NCBI RefSeq assembly: GCF_011947195.1
Contig: NZ_JAATVY010000004.1
Coordinates: 124,001-188,000, forward strand
Source of the DNA: Planosporangium thailandense
GTDB lineage: Bacteria > Actinomycetota > Actinomycetes > Mycobacteriales > Micromonosporaceae
Length of the DNA: 64,000 nucleotides
Reading direction: 5' to 3'
Of the stretch, positions 23,603-31,505 are shown one piece after another. The translations under genes were made by a program, and so were the position numbers. Below the pieces are notes generated by a model. The model saw only the letters and a list, made by a program, of their open reading frames with translations. It made no database searches and was not told the origin of the DNA. How positions within the stretch are numbered: the first letter of the stretch is position 1; each line of letters starts with the position of its first letter.

Positions 23603-25914
23603 TCGCCCGGTGGATCCGGGACCTGATCCTCGGGGCGCGCCTGAGCCGGGCCGGCGGCCGCGACGGCCGGGTCCGGATGGCGATGACCGCCGTCGGGGTG
23701 GGGATCGGGGTCGCGATGCTGCTGGCCGCATCCTCCATCCCGGCGATGCTGCAGGCCCGGCACGACCGGACCGCGGCCCGCGACTATCAGATGTACGGCG
23801 ATACGCCGATGGCCAAGAGCGACCGGACTCTGCTGGTGACGGAGGCCGACACCGAGTTCCGCGGCATCACCGTCCGCGGCCGGCTGCTGCAGCCCGACGG
23901 CCCCCACGCGCCGGTCCCGCCCGGCCTGGCGACCCTGCCACGGCCGGGGGAGATGGTCGTGTCCCCGGCCCTGGCGGCACTGCTGTCCGCACCGGACGGT
24001 GCGCTGCTCAGACCGCGACTGCCGGACCGGATCGTCGGCAGCATCGGTGACCGGGGTCTCGCCGGGCCCCGCGAGTACGCCTTCTACCTCGGCAGCGACC
24101 AGCTCACCGCCGACTCGAACGCGCACCGCATCGACCACTTCGGCGACCGGAACGTGGGCGACGCGTTCAGCCCGATGCTCGCACTGCTGATCGTCATCAT
24201 CTTCGTCGTCCTGCTGCTGCCCATCGGGATGTTCATCGCCGCGGCGATCCGGTTCGGCGACGAACGGCGCGACCGGCGCCTCGCCGCGCTGCGTCTGGTC
24301 GGCGCCGACAGCCGGATGGTGCGGCGGATAGCGGCCGGCGAAGCGCTGGTCGCCGCGGGGCTGGGCCTCCTCGCCGGTGCGCTGTTCTTCCTCGTCGGGA
24401 TCCAGTTCGTCGAGGGCGTCACGCTGACCGACATCAGCGTGTTCACCTCGGACGTGCGCCCCGATGCGGTGTTCGCCACGCTCGTCGCGCTGGCGGTGCC
24501 GGCGGCGGCCGTCGGGATCACCGTGCTCGCCATGAGCCGCGCCGTCATCGAGCCGCTCGGCGTCGTCCGGCGGTCCGGCGGCACCCGCCGACGGCTCTGG
24601 TGGCGGCTGGCACCGCCGGCCGTCGGGCTGGCGCTGCTGTACCCGCTGGTCGGCCAGGTCGGCAGGTCCACCGCCCGGGCGAACCCGTTCCAGGTCGCCG
24701 GCGGCGCCGTCCTGCTGCTGATCAGCGTGGCGGTCATCCTGCCCTGGCTGATCGAGGCTGTCGTACGCCGGCTCGGGGGCGGTGGGGTCGCCTGGCAACT
24801 GGCGGTCCGCCGGCTCCAGCTGAGCAGCGGAACCGCCGCCCGGATCGTCAACGGGGTCGCGGTCGCGGTCGCCGGCGGCATCGCGCTGCAGATGCTGTTC
24901 TCCGCCGCCGCGGCCAGCAACTCCATCCCGACCGGCCAGGACATCACCCGTGCGCAGGTCGAGGCCGGCTTCGACCGGGCCACCGGCCCGGCGATCGCCG
25001 CGGAGGCCGGCGCGAGGTTCCGCGCCACCCCGGGCGTGCGCTCCGTGCTCAGCTTCGCCGAGCTCACCGGTACCGACCCGAAGGCGCCCGCGCCGTCGGA
25101 GGGCATGGCGCCCACCTTCCCGATCTACGTCGCGGACTGCCGGACGTTGGCCGAGCTGGCCGCGATCGACCGGTGCGCCGACGGCGACGCCTTCCTCGTG
25201 GCGAGGGCCGCCGGGGACCCCTTCAAGGGGGCGACCCCCGGGCCGGGGGAGCGGGTCCGGGTGGGCTCCGTCGAGTGGACCGTTCCGCCGTCCGCGCGCC
25301 CGGCCGAACCGAAGCCGGACTCCCTCGCCCGCACCGCCAGCGGCGTCTACGCCACCCCGTCGGCCGCCGGCGTGGCCGCGCTGCGGGAACCGAGCGTGCG
25401 CACGTTCCTGCGGGTCGACCAGGCCAAGCCCGACGTGTACGAGTACGTCCGCAACACGGCGTTCGCCATTGACCCGGCCATGTACGTGACCGTCCTGCAG
25501 GGCACGCGTGCGTCCAGCCAGTTCATCACCATCCAACGCGGCCTGTTCATCGGCCTGGTGGTCACGCTTCTGATGATCGGGGCGAGCCTGCTGGTGTCGA
25601 CGCTGGAGCAGTTGCAGGAGCGGCGCAGGCTGCTCGCGGCGCTGGTCGCGGTCGGCGCTCAGCGGGCGACGCTGGGCTGGTCGGTGCTGTGGCAGACGGC
25701 GGTGCCCGTACTGCTGGGCCTCGGGCTGGCCGTCGTGGCCGGGGCGGGCCTGGGCGCGGTGCTGCTCGCGATGGTGGGTGAACCGGTGCGGTTCGACTGG
25801 TGGAACGTGAGCGGGATAGCGGGGACCGCGGCCGCCGTCGTCCTGGTGGTCACCGGGCTGAGCCTGCCGGTCCTGTGGCGGCTGGTCCGCCCCGACGGGC
25901 TGCGGACGGAGTGA
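23599..25914 (+). CDS. FtsX-like ABC transporter permease
   Basis: 771 aa, ATG overlapping the ATPase stop. First membrane helix near residue 35 (MTAVGVGIGVAMLLAASSIP), an extracytoplasmic domain, then a first FtsX module of helices from about 195 (LLIVIIFVVLLLPIGMF) to 380, a second large external domain (about 450-630), and a last FtsX module (LFIGLVVTLLMIGASLLVS onward). The eight to ten helix MacB-like layout fits export of a drug or peptide, or mechanotransmission. Large external domains are typical of actinobacterial exporters regulated by PadR. Substrate unknown. Confidence 0.88.
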   Translation: MIARWIRDLILGARLSRAGGRDGRVRMAMTAVGVGIGVAMLLAASSIPAMLQARHDRTAARDYQMYGDTPMAKSDRTLLVTEADTEFRGITVRGRLLQPDGPHAPVPPGLATLPRPGEMVVSPALAALLSAPDGALLRPRLPDRIVGSIGDRGLAGPREYAFYLGSDQLTADSNAHRIDHFGDRNVGDAFSPMLALLIVIIFVVLLLPIGMFIAAAIRFGDERRDRRLAALRLVGADSRMVRRIAAGEALVAAGLGLLAGALFFLVGIQFVEGVTLTDISVFTSDVRPDAVFATLVALAVPAAAVGITVLAMSRAVIEPLGVVRRSGGTRRRLWWRLAPPAVGLALLYPLVGQVGRSTARANPFQVAGGAVLLLISVAVILPWLIEAVVRRLGGGGVAWQLAVRRLQLSSGTAARIVNGVAVAVAGGIALQMLFSAAAASNSIPTGQDITRAQVEAGFDRATGPAIAAEAGARFRATPGVRSVLSFAELTGTDPKAPAPSEGMAPTFPIYVADCRTLAELAAIDRCADGDAFLVARAAGDPFKGATPGPGERVRVGSVEWTVPPSARPAEPKPDSLARTASGVYATPSAAGVAALREPSVRTFLRVDQAKPDVYEYVRNTAFAIDPAMYVTVLQGTRASSQFITIQRGLFIGLVVTLLMIGASLLVSTLEQLQERRRLLAALVAVGAQRATLGWSVLWQTAVPVLLGLGLAVVAGAGLGAVLLAMVGEPVRFDWWNVSGIAGTAAAVVLVVTGLSLPVLWRLVRPDGLRTE

Positions 25915-25959
25915 CCGGCTCGGCCTCTTACGGTCCAGGTGACGGGGTAGAAAAGCGGG

Positions 25960-26331
25960 ATGCTGATAGTGGTGGACGGCGCGAACGTCGTCGGATCGGT
26001 ACCCGACGGCTGGTGGCGCGACCGCGCCGGCGCCGCGGCGCGGTTGCGTGACGCGCTGGCCGCCGCGGGCCCCGGCGTCCTGGCCGGCGGCACCGACGGC
26101 GACGAGGTGGTGCTCGTCGTGGAGGGCGCCGCCCGCTCGGTGCGGGCCGTGCCGGGGGTGCGCGTGGTCGCCGCCGACAACCGGTCCGGTGACGACGAGA
26201 TCGTGGACCTGCTGCGCCGCGAGGGTACCGGCGACGAGGTCGTCGTCACCGCGGACCGGGGCCTGCGGGACCGGGTGACCGCGCTCGGCGCCCGGGTCGT
26301 CGGCCCGAGCGCCCTCCGCATCCGCCGTTGA
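25960..26331 (+). CDS. NYN/PIN-like nuclease domain protein
   Basis: 123 aa from ATG 25960. PIN-like acidic residues occur in order: VVDGANVVGS (Asp and Asn), NRSGDDEIVDLL (Asp-Asp-Glu) and VVTADRGLRDRV (Asp). This is the minimal NYN fold, found in RNA-processing nucleases of the YacP/Rae1 type. It is 45 bp after the ABC permease and followed by a broken zinc-ribbon gene. Probable cytoplasmic ribonuclease; target unknown. Confidence 0.75.
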   Translation: MLIVVDGANVVGSVPDGWWRDRAGAAARLRDALAAAGPGVLAGGTDGDEVVLVVEGAARSVRAVPGVRVVAADNRSGDDEIVDLLRREGTGDEVVVTADRGLRDRVTALGARVVGPSALRIRR

Positions 26332-26370
26332 GTACGTCCGGCACTTGCGGTCATCGATCACCATGCGGGC

Positions 26371-26490
26371 ATGGGTCTATTTCGTAGGACTCCCCGGGTG
26401 GCCACGGCCAACGGCCGGGCGTTCCACTGTGTCGTCTGCGGCGGCCGCGAGTTCTGGAGCCGCGAGACCGCGCACCGGATTCATGATCGT
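26371..26490 (+). pseudogene. Truncated zinc-ribbon protein gene
   Basis: ATG 26371 opens a short reading frame (GLFRRTPRVATANGRAFHCV, then VCGGREFWSRE) that looks like the first half of a small zinc-ribbon protein with an FxCxxCxxREFWxRE pattern; such proteins normally carry a second CxxC half (recollection). Here that half is missing: after about 38 codons the sequence enters the long palindrome 26484-26533 and the 3' end of the patatin gene on the other strand. Probably a remnant cut by insertion or deletion at the palindrome. The frame stays open to 26667 but that part is antisense to the patatin gene. Confidence 0.5.
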
Positions 26491-26533
26491 GGAGGATTTT
26501 CCGTGCCGGGACACGGAAAATCCTCCGTGATCA
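26484..26533. repeat. Long palindrome, family copy A
   Basis: Arms 26484-26505 and 26512-26533 pair over 22 bp with two adjacent mismatches around loop CCGGGA. Core TTTTCCGTG/CACGGAAAA is shared with copies at 34993 and 41368. It contains the patatin stop codon (26531-26533) and can act as a bidirectional terminator. Confidence 0.85.
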
Positions 26534-27358
26534 CGCGAAGCGGGGGAGGGCTCCCTCCCGCGCCAGCGCGGCGCCCTGCCGCAGGCCGGCCTCCAGCGCC
26601 GGTACCCGCCGGGAGGCGGCCAGCACGTTCGGCCCGATGGCCCGGAGCGCCTCGGTGTCGGGCTTGATGAGGGTGACCGCCGCCTGCGCACGGAGCGCCT
26701 CCAGCTCGGCGTGGGGAGCGCCGATGGGCGAGTCGGCCAGCGGCGCGATCACGACGATCTCGTCATGGCCGGCGGCCAGGTCGGCGTTCGTGCCCGACCG
26801 GACGCCGCCGTCGATGTAGTGACGGCCGTTGATGGCCACCGGTGGGAACACGCACGGCACGGCGCAGCTCGCCACCATGGCGCGCACCAGCGGTACACCG
26901 GAGCTCCGGTCGAACGTGGTGAACTCGCCGGTCTCGGCCTCCACGGCGGTGATGACCAGCGGTCGCTGCGGCCACTCCTGCTGAGGCATCTGGGAGGCGA
27001 ACCACCTGACCTCCTCCTCCGCGTCGCCCACCGGCGCGCTCAACGCCAGCGCGCCCACCCGGGCCCGGGCCTCGCGGGGCTCGAGCGAGCGGTCGCGCAG
27101 CACGCTGAAGGCCTGGATCGCCAGCGCCACGTCGATGGTCGGGGCCTTGCGCTCCTCCTCCTGCCGCTGCATGGCGACGGCGAGGTCCAGATCCATGTCG
27201 GTGGCCACCATCGTGCCCACGATCGAACCGGCCGACGTGCCGACGACCAGGTCGGCGGAGGTCAGGTCGATACCGGCCGCGCGCAGCCCGTACAGCACGC
27301 CGACCTCCCAGGCGATGCCGGTGATCCCGCCACCGCCGAGCACCAGTGCGGTGGTCAC
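26531..27358 (-). CDS. Patatin-like phospholipase
   Basis: 275 aa from GTG 27358, which overlaps the MaoC-type stop (GTGA). Oxyanion-hole loop GGGGITGIAWEVGVL at the N-terminus, nucleophile motif VVGTSAGSIVG (GxSxG) and the catalytic Asp in YIDGGVRSGTNADLA (D-G-G). The family is Ser-Asp dyad lipid acyl hydrolases. No signal peptide is seen, so action on cytoplasmic or membrane lipids is likely. Its coupling to a MaoC-like gene and divergence from TetR/SDR/acyl-CoA dehydrogenases suggest it releases fatty acids for that pathway (inference). Confidence 0.9.
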   Translation of the reverse strand: MTTALVLGGGGITGIAWEVGVLYGLRAAGIDLTSADLVVGTSAGSIVGTMVATDMDLDLAVAMQRQEEERKAPTIDVALAIQAFSVLRDRSLEPREARARVGALALSAPVGDAEEEVRWFASQMPQQEWPQRPLVITAVEAETGEFTTFDRSSGVPLVRAMVASCAVPCVFPPVAINGRHYIDGGVRSGTNADLAAGHDEIVVIAPLADSPIGAPHAELEALRAQAAVTLIKPDTEALRAIGPNVLAASRRVPALEAGLRQGAALAREGALPRFA

Positions 27359-27807
27359 GCGTAGAACCTCGCGACCGTCTCGGCTACGCAGCAGGGCTTG
27401 GCCTCGCCCTCGACCTCGACGGTGACGCGGGCGACCACCTGCACCCCGCCCTCGACCGGCGTGACCTCGACCAGTTCGACCCCGCCGCGGACGCGGCTGC
27501 CGACCGGCAGCGGCGCGGGGAAGCGGACCTTGTTGAGCCCGTAGTTGACCGCCATCCGTACCCCGTCGACCCGGTAGACCTCGGCGTTGAGCATGGGCAC
27601 GAGCGAAAGCGTCAGGAAGCCGTGGGCGATCGTGCGCTTGAACGGACCCTGCGCCGCCCGCTCCGGATCGACGTGGATCCACTGGCGGTCGCCGGTCGCG
27701 TCGGCGAACAGGTTGATCCGCTCCTGGTCGACCTCGTGCCAGTCGCTGTATCCGAGGTGCTGTCCGACCGATTCGGTGAGCGCGGCCAAAGACGGGAACT
27801 CTCTCAT
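27355..27807 (-). CDS. MaoC-family (R)-specific enoyl-CoA hydratase
   Basis: 150 aa. Hot-dog fold with the hydratase 2 motif INLFADATGDRQWIHVDPERA (catalytic Asp and His) and PFKRTIAHGFLTLSLVP. It hydrates a trans-2-enoyl-CoA. No ribosome site precedes ATG 27807; TACACT on the minus strand (27821-27816) ends 8 bases before the ATG, consistent with a leaderless transcript. The inverted repeat at 27807-27821 overlaps this -10, so repression by the divergently encoded TetR protein is likely. It is coupled to the patatin gene downstream. Confidence 0.9.
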   Translation of the reverse strand: MREFPSLAALTESVGQHLGYSDWHEVDQERINLFADATGDRQWIHVDPERAAQGPFKRTIAHGFLTLSLVPMLNAEVYRVDGVRMAVNYGLNKVRFPAPLPVGSRVRGGVELVEVTPVEGGVQVVARVTVEVEGEAKPCCVAETVARFYA

Positions 27808-27831
27808 GCACTCGGAGTGTAAGTTCTTTGG
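27807..27831. promoter_or_regulatory. Candidate TetR operator, site 1
   Basis: Imperfect inverted repeat TGCAC-N5-GTGTA (27807-27821) followed by AGTTCTTTGG. It lies in the 20-bp gap between divergent maoC and tetR genes. The same composite (TGCAC-N5-GTGCA then TGTTCTTTCG) recurs at 28430-28454. Confidence 0.6.
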
Positions 27832-28427
27832 CTGTGAACGTCGATGGTCGTACGGCGCGGGCGGTGCGTACCCGCCGGGCGGTCGTGGACGCGTTCCTGG
27901 CCCTGCTCGCCGAGGGGGACCCGCGGCCGACCGCCGAACGCATCGCCGAGCGGGCCGGTGTGTCGCTGCGCTCCCTGTGGACCAACTTCGCCGACCTGGA
28001 GACGCTGTACGCGGCGGCCGGCCAGCGCCAGCTCGAACGGCAGGCAGAGCTGGCGCGCCGGATCAGTCCCCGGCTGCCCCTGGCACAACGGGTGGCGGCG
28101 CTCGCCCGGCAACGGGCCCAGGTGTTGGAGTTCCTCGCTCCGGTGGCGCGGGCGGCGCAGCTGCGCGAGCCGTTCTCGGCGCAGCTGCGGGCCAACCGGG
28201 CCCGGCAGTACCAGATCGCCCGCGACGAGCTGGCGCAGCTGTTCGCCGCGGAGCTGGAAGCGGCCGGCCCGGGCGCCGACGAGCTGCTCAACGCGCTCAC
28301 CGCGGCGAGCACCTGGCCGGCCTGGTCGGCGCTGCGCGACGACCTCGGCCTCGGGGTGCCGGTGGCCCGGCAGACGATGGCGCGCATGCTGTATTCACTG
28401 CTTTCGCAGCCACCTACCGACCAGTAG
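27828..28427 (+). CDS. TetR-family transcriptional regulator
   Basis: 199 aa from TTG 27828 (GGAG 10 bases upstream); GTG 27834 is an alternative. The N-terminal HTH reads RTRRAVVDAFLALLAEGDPR then PTAERIAERAGVSLRSLWTNFADLETLYAAA, typical of TetR; the remaining helical part would bind the effector. It is divergent from maoC-patatin and directly upstream of the SDR-acyl-CoA dehydrogenase run, with matching candidate operators in front of both. Likely a repressor released by an acyl-CoA (inference from the regulated genes). Confidence 0.88.
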   Translation: MAVNVDGRTARAVRTRRAVVDAFLALLAEGDPRPTAERIAERAGVSLRSLWTNFADLETLYAAAGQRQLERQAELARRISPRLPLAQRVAALARQRAQVLEFLAPVARAAQLREPFSAQLRANRARQYQIARDELAQLFAAELEAAGPGADELLNALTAASTWPAWSALRDDLGLGVPVARQTMARMLYSLLSQPPTDQ

Positions 28428-28429
28428 AG

Positions 28430-28454
28430 TGCACCGAAAGTGCATGTTCTTTCG
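28430..28454. promoter_or_regulatory. Candidate TetR operator, site 2
   Basis: Perfect inverted repeat TGCAC-CGAAA-GTGCA (28430-28444) followed by TGTTCTTTCG, two bases after the tetR stop and 12 bases before the SDR start. It matches the composite at 27807-27831 over most positions. Confidence 0.6.
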
Positions 28455-28466
28455 AAGGGACGGACC

Positions 28467-29216
28467 ATGGCCCGAGTCGCGATTGTTACCGGCGCCGCCC
28501 GCGGAATCGGCGCCGCCACCGCCGAGCGGCTGGCCGCCGACGGCTTCGACGTCGCCGTGCTGGACCTCGACGAGGCGGCCTGCGCCGACACGGTCGAGCG
28601 CGTCACCAAGACGGGCCGGCGCGGCCTCGCGGTCGGCGCCGACGTGTCCGACTCGGTCGCCGTCGACGCCGCCGTCACGCGCGTCGCCGAGGAGCTCGGC
28701 GCGCCGTCGGTGCTGGTCAACAACGCCGGCGTGCTGCGCGACAACCTGCTGTTCAAGATGAGCGACAGCGACTGGGACACGGTCATGAACGTGCACCTGC
28801 GGGGCGCGTTCCTGATGAGCAAGGCCGCCCAGAAGTACATGACCGAGCAGAAGTGGGGCCGCATCATCAACCTGTCCAGCAGCTCCGCGCTGGGCAACCG
28901 CGGCCAGGCCAACTACTCGGCGGCCAAGGCCGGCCTGCAGGGCTTCACCAAGACGCTCGCCATCGAGCTGGGCAAGTTCGGCATCACGGTCAACGCGGTG
29001 GCCCCCGGTTTCATCGTCACCGACATGACCGCCGCGACCGCCGAGCGCATCGGCGTGGGCTTCGAGGAGCTCCAGGCCAGCGCCGCCAAGCAGATCCCGG
29101 TGCAGCGCGTGGGCCGTCCCGAGGACGTCGCCCACACCATCTCGTTCTTCGCCAGCGAGGGCGCCGGCTTCGTGTCCGGCCAGGTCATCTACGTCGCCGG
29201 CGGGCCGCTCAACTAG
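28467..29216 (+). CDS. Short-chain dehydrogenase (FabG-like 3-oxoacyl reductase)
   Basis: 249 aa from ATG 28467 with GAAGGGA six bases upstream. Cofactor loop TGAARGIGAATAE (TGxxxGIG), NNAG in VLVNNAGVLRDN, catalytic Ser in INLSSSSALG, YSAAKAG (YxxxK) and C-terminal GFVSGQVIYVAGG. NAD(P)H-dependent 3-hydroxyacyl/3-oxoacyl interconversion is most likely. It sits behind candidate TetR site 2 and runs into two acyl-CoA dehydrogenase genes, so it probably handles the 3-hydroxy step of the same chain. Confidence 0.92.
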   Translation: MARVAIVTGAARGIGAATAERLAADGFDVAVLDLDEAACADTVERVTKTGRRGLAVGADVSDSVAVDAAVTRVAEELGAPSVLVNNAGVLRDNLLFKMSDSDWDTVMNVHLRGAFLMSKAAQKYMTEQKWGRIINLSSSSALGNRGQANYSAAKAGLQGFTKTLAIELGKFGITVNAVAPGFIVTDMTAATAERIGVGFEELQASAAKQIPVQRVGRPEDVAHTISFFASEGAGFVSGQVIYVAGGPLN

Positions 29217-29218
29217 TC

Positions 29219-30397
29219 ATGGACGCCACCGAACTGCGCGAGCGGGTCCGCGCCTTCCTCCGCGACCACGACCCGGCAACCATGGACCGGCTGGAGTTCC
29301 TGCGTGCCCGCTTCGACGCGGGCCTGGCCTGGATCAGCTACCCGCCAGCGCTGGGCGGTCTCGGCGCGCCCCGCTCGCTGCAGCCGGTCGTCGACGACGA
29401 GTTCGCCGCCGCCGGCGCACCCGACAACGATCCGATGCGCATCGCGATCGGGCTGGGCATGGCCGCCCCGACGATCCTGCGCCACGGCACCGACGAGCAG
29501 CGCCGGCGCTGGCTGCGTCCGTTGTGGACCGGCGAGGAGGTGTGGTGCCAGCTGTTCAGTGAGCCGGGTGCCGGCTCCGACCTCGCCGCCCTCGGTACCC
29601 GGGCCGTTCGACAGGACGACGGGTGGACCGTCGACGGGCAGAAGGTCTGGACGTCGCTCGCGCACGAGGCGCGGTGGGCGATCCTGATCGCGCGCACCGA
29701 CCCGTCGCTGCCCAAGCACCAGGGCATCACCTACTTCGTCTGTGACATGACCGACCCGGGCGTCGAGGTCCGGCCGCTGCGCCAGATCACCGGCGAGGCG
29801 GAGTTCAACGAGGTCTTCCTGACCGGCGTGCGCATCCCCGACGCGCACCGCCTCGGCGAGGTGGGCGAGGGCTGGCGGGTCGCGCAGACCACGCTGATGA
29901 ACGAACGGGTCGCGATCGGCGGCGGCGCCGTCCCGCGCGAGGGCGGCTTCATCGGCGTCGTCGCGAACACCTGGCGGTCCCGGCCCGAGCTGCGCAGCCC
30001 GGGTCAGCTCGACGCGCTCATGCGGCTGTGGGTGTCGGCCGAGGCCGGGCGGCTGACCGCGCAGCGCCTCGGTGAGCAGTTGGCCACCGGGCAGCCGGGG
30101 TTCGAGGGGTCGGCGGTCAAGTACGCGTACGCCAAGCTCAACCAGGAGATCTCCGGCTTCGAGCTGGAGCTGCTGGGTGAGGAGGGCCTGCGCTACGACG
30201 ACTACACGATGCGCCGGCCGACGGGTGTGCCGTGGCAGGAGCGCTCGCCGGGCTACCGGTACCTGCGCGCCAAGGGCAACTCCATCGAGGGCGGCACCTC
30301 GGAGATCCTCGCGAACATCATCGCCGAGCGGGTGCTCGGCCTGCCGCCGGAGATCCGCGTCGACAAGGACGTCCCGTGGAAGGACCTGCCCCGATGA
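29219..30397 (+). CDS. Acyl-CoA dehydrogenase (FadE-type, subunit 1)
   Basis: 392 aa, ATG 29219, two bases after the SDR stop. Characteristic segments: WCQLFSEPGAGSDLAALGTRA (substrate/FAD loop), GQKVWTSLAHEARWAILIAR, VGEGWRVAQTTLMNERVAIGG and the C-terminal GNSIEGGTSEILANIIAERVLGLP. It oxidises acyl-CoA to enoyl-CoA with FAD. It is overlapped by a second, divergent acyl-CoA dehydrogenase gene (ATGA). In mycobacteria such paired FadE genes form alpha2beta2 heterotetramers for steroid side chains. Confidence 0.92.
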   Translation: MDATELRERVRAFLRDHDPATMDRLEFLRARFDAGLAWISYPPALGGLGAPRSLQPVVDDEFAAAGAPDNDPMRIAIGLGMAAPTILRHGTDEQRRRWLRPLWTGEEVWCQLFSEPGAGSDLAALGTRAVRQDDGWTVDGQKVWTSLAHEARWAILIARTDPSLPKHQGITYFVCDMTDPGVEVRPLRQITGEAEFNEVFLTGVRIPDAHRLGEVGEGWRVAQTTLMNERVAIGGGAVPREGGFIGVVANTWRSRPELRSPGQLDALMRLWVSAEAGRLTAQRLGEQLATGQPGFEGSAVKYAYAKLNQEISGFELELLGEEGLRYDDYTMRRPTGVPWQERSPGYRYLRAKGNSIEGGTSEILANIIAERVLGLPPEIRVDKDVPWKDLPR

Positions 30398-31488
30398 CCC
30401 TGTTGTACAGCGAGGTGGAAGAGGAGCTGCGCGGCGCGGTCCGGCGGCTTCTGACCGACCGGGCGCCGTGGACCGCGGTGCTCAAGCGCACCGAGAGCGA
30501 CGAGCCGTACGACCATGCGCTGTGGCGTACCCTCGCCGCCGAGATCGGGACCGCGGCGCTGCCCGTACCCGAAAAGCTCGGCGGTGCGGGCGCCTCCTGG
30601 CGGGAGGCCGCCGTGGTCGCCGAGGAGCTGGGCCGGGCCGTCGCACCGGTGCCGTACCTCGGCGCGGCGATGGCCACGGCGGCGCTGCTCGCCATCGCCG
30701 ACGATGACCTGCTCCGGCAGGTGTCGGCCGGGGAGCGGACCGCTGTGCTGGCCACGCCGCTGTCGACCGGCCCCGGTGCCGCGCCTCCGGTCTCGGCGCG
30801 CGTCGACGGCGACACCCGCGTCGACGGCGACACCCTGACCGGCGCGGTCACCAGCGTCGCCGACGCGCTCGCCGCCGACGTGCTGTTCGTGATCGCCGGC
30901 GACGGGCTGTACGCCGTCGAGGCTGCCGCTGCCACCCGTACCCCGGTGCTGTCGCTCGATCTGACCCGGCGGCTGGCCGACGTGTCGTTCGAGGGCGTGC
31001 CGGCCCGGCGGCTCGCCGGCCGGGACGCGGTCGGGCCGGCCTGGGCGGCCGCCTGGCGCGCCGGCGCGGTGCTGCTCGCCAGCGAGCAGCTCGGCATCGC
31101 CGAGTGGTGCCTTTCGACCACCGTCGAGTACGTGAAGACCCGCCACCAGTTCGGCCGGCCGGTCGGCTCGTTCCAGGCGCTCAAACACCGGCTCGCCGAG
31201 CTGTGGGTGGCGGTGACGCAGGCCCGCGCGGTCGCCCGGTACGCCGCGGGGTGCCTCGCCGACGGCGACCCGGACCTGGCCGTCGCCGCGTCGCTGGCGC
31301 AGGCCCACTGCGGGCCGGTCGCGGTACGCGCGGCGGAGGAGTGCGTGCAGCTGCACGGCGGCATCGCGATGACCTGGGAGCACCCGGCGCACCTGTACCT
31401 GAAGCGGGCAAAAAGCGACGCGATCGCGCTCGGCACGGCGGAGCGGCACCGCGCCACACTCGCGGGGTTGGTCGATATCCCCAGCTGA
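30394..31488 (+). CDS. Acyl-CoA dehydrogenase (FadE-type, subunit 2)
   Basis: 364 aa, start overlapping the partner's stop. N-terminal helices (EVEEELRGAVRRLLTDR), a shortened middle domain, then AGAVLLASEQLGIAEWCLST, VKTRHQFGRPVGSFQALKHR and the C-terminal CVQLHGGIAMTWEHPAHLYL with KRAKSDAIALG. The second half carries the usual HQFGxPxxxFQxxKHxLA signature; the first half is diverged. Fits the second subunit of a heteromeric FadE pair. An 18-bp duplication (RVDGDT twice, about 30799-30834) lies in the middle domain. Confidence 0.9.
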   Translation: MTLLYSEVEEELRGAVRRLLTDRAPWTAVLKRTESDEPYDHALWRTLAAEIGTAALPVPEKLGGAGASWREAAVVAEELGRAVAPVPYLGAAMATAALLAIADDDLLRQVSAGERTAVLATPLSTGPGAAPPVSARVDGDTRVDGDTLTGAVTSVADALAADVLFVIAGDGLYAVEAAAATRTPVLSLDLTRRLADVSFEGVPARRLAGRDAVGPAWAAAWRAGAVLLASEQLGIAEWCLSTTVEYVKTRHQFGRPVGSFQALKHRLAELWVAVTQARAVARYAAGCLADGDPDLAVAASLAQAHCGPVAVRAAEECVQLHGGIAMTWEHPAHLYLKRAKSDAIALGTAERHRATLAGLVDIPS

Positions 31489-31505
31489 CCGCCTACCCTG
31501 GGCGC

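Noticed and set aside
23197-26364. 1055-codon minus-strand open frame over the ABC transporter
   Set aside because: Covers two well-supported plus-strand genes; the translation is Arg/Asp/Gln/Gly-rich shadow.
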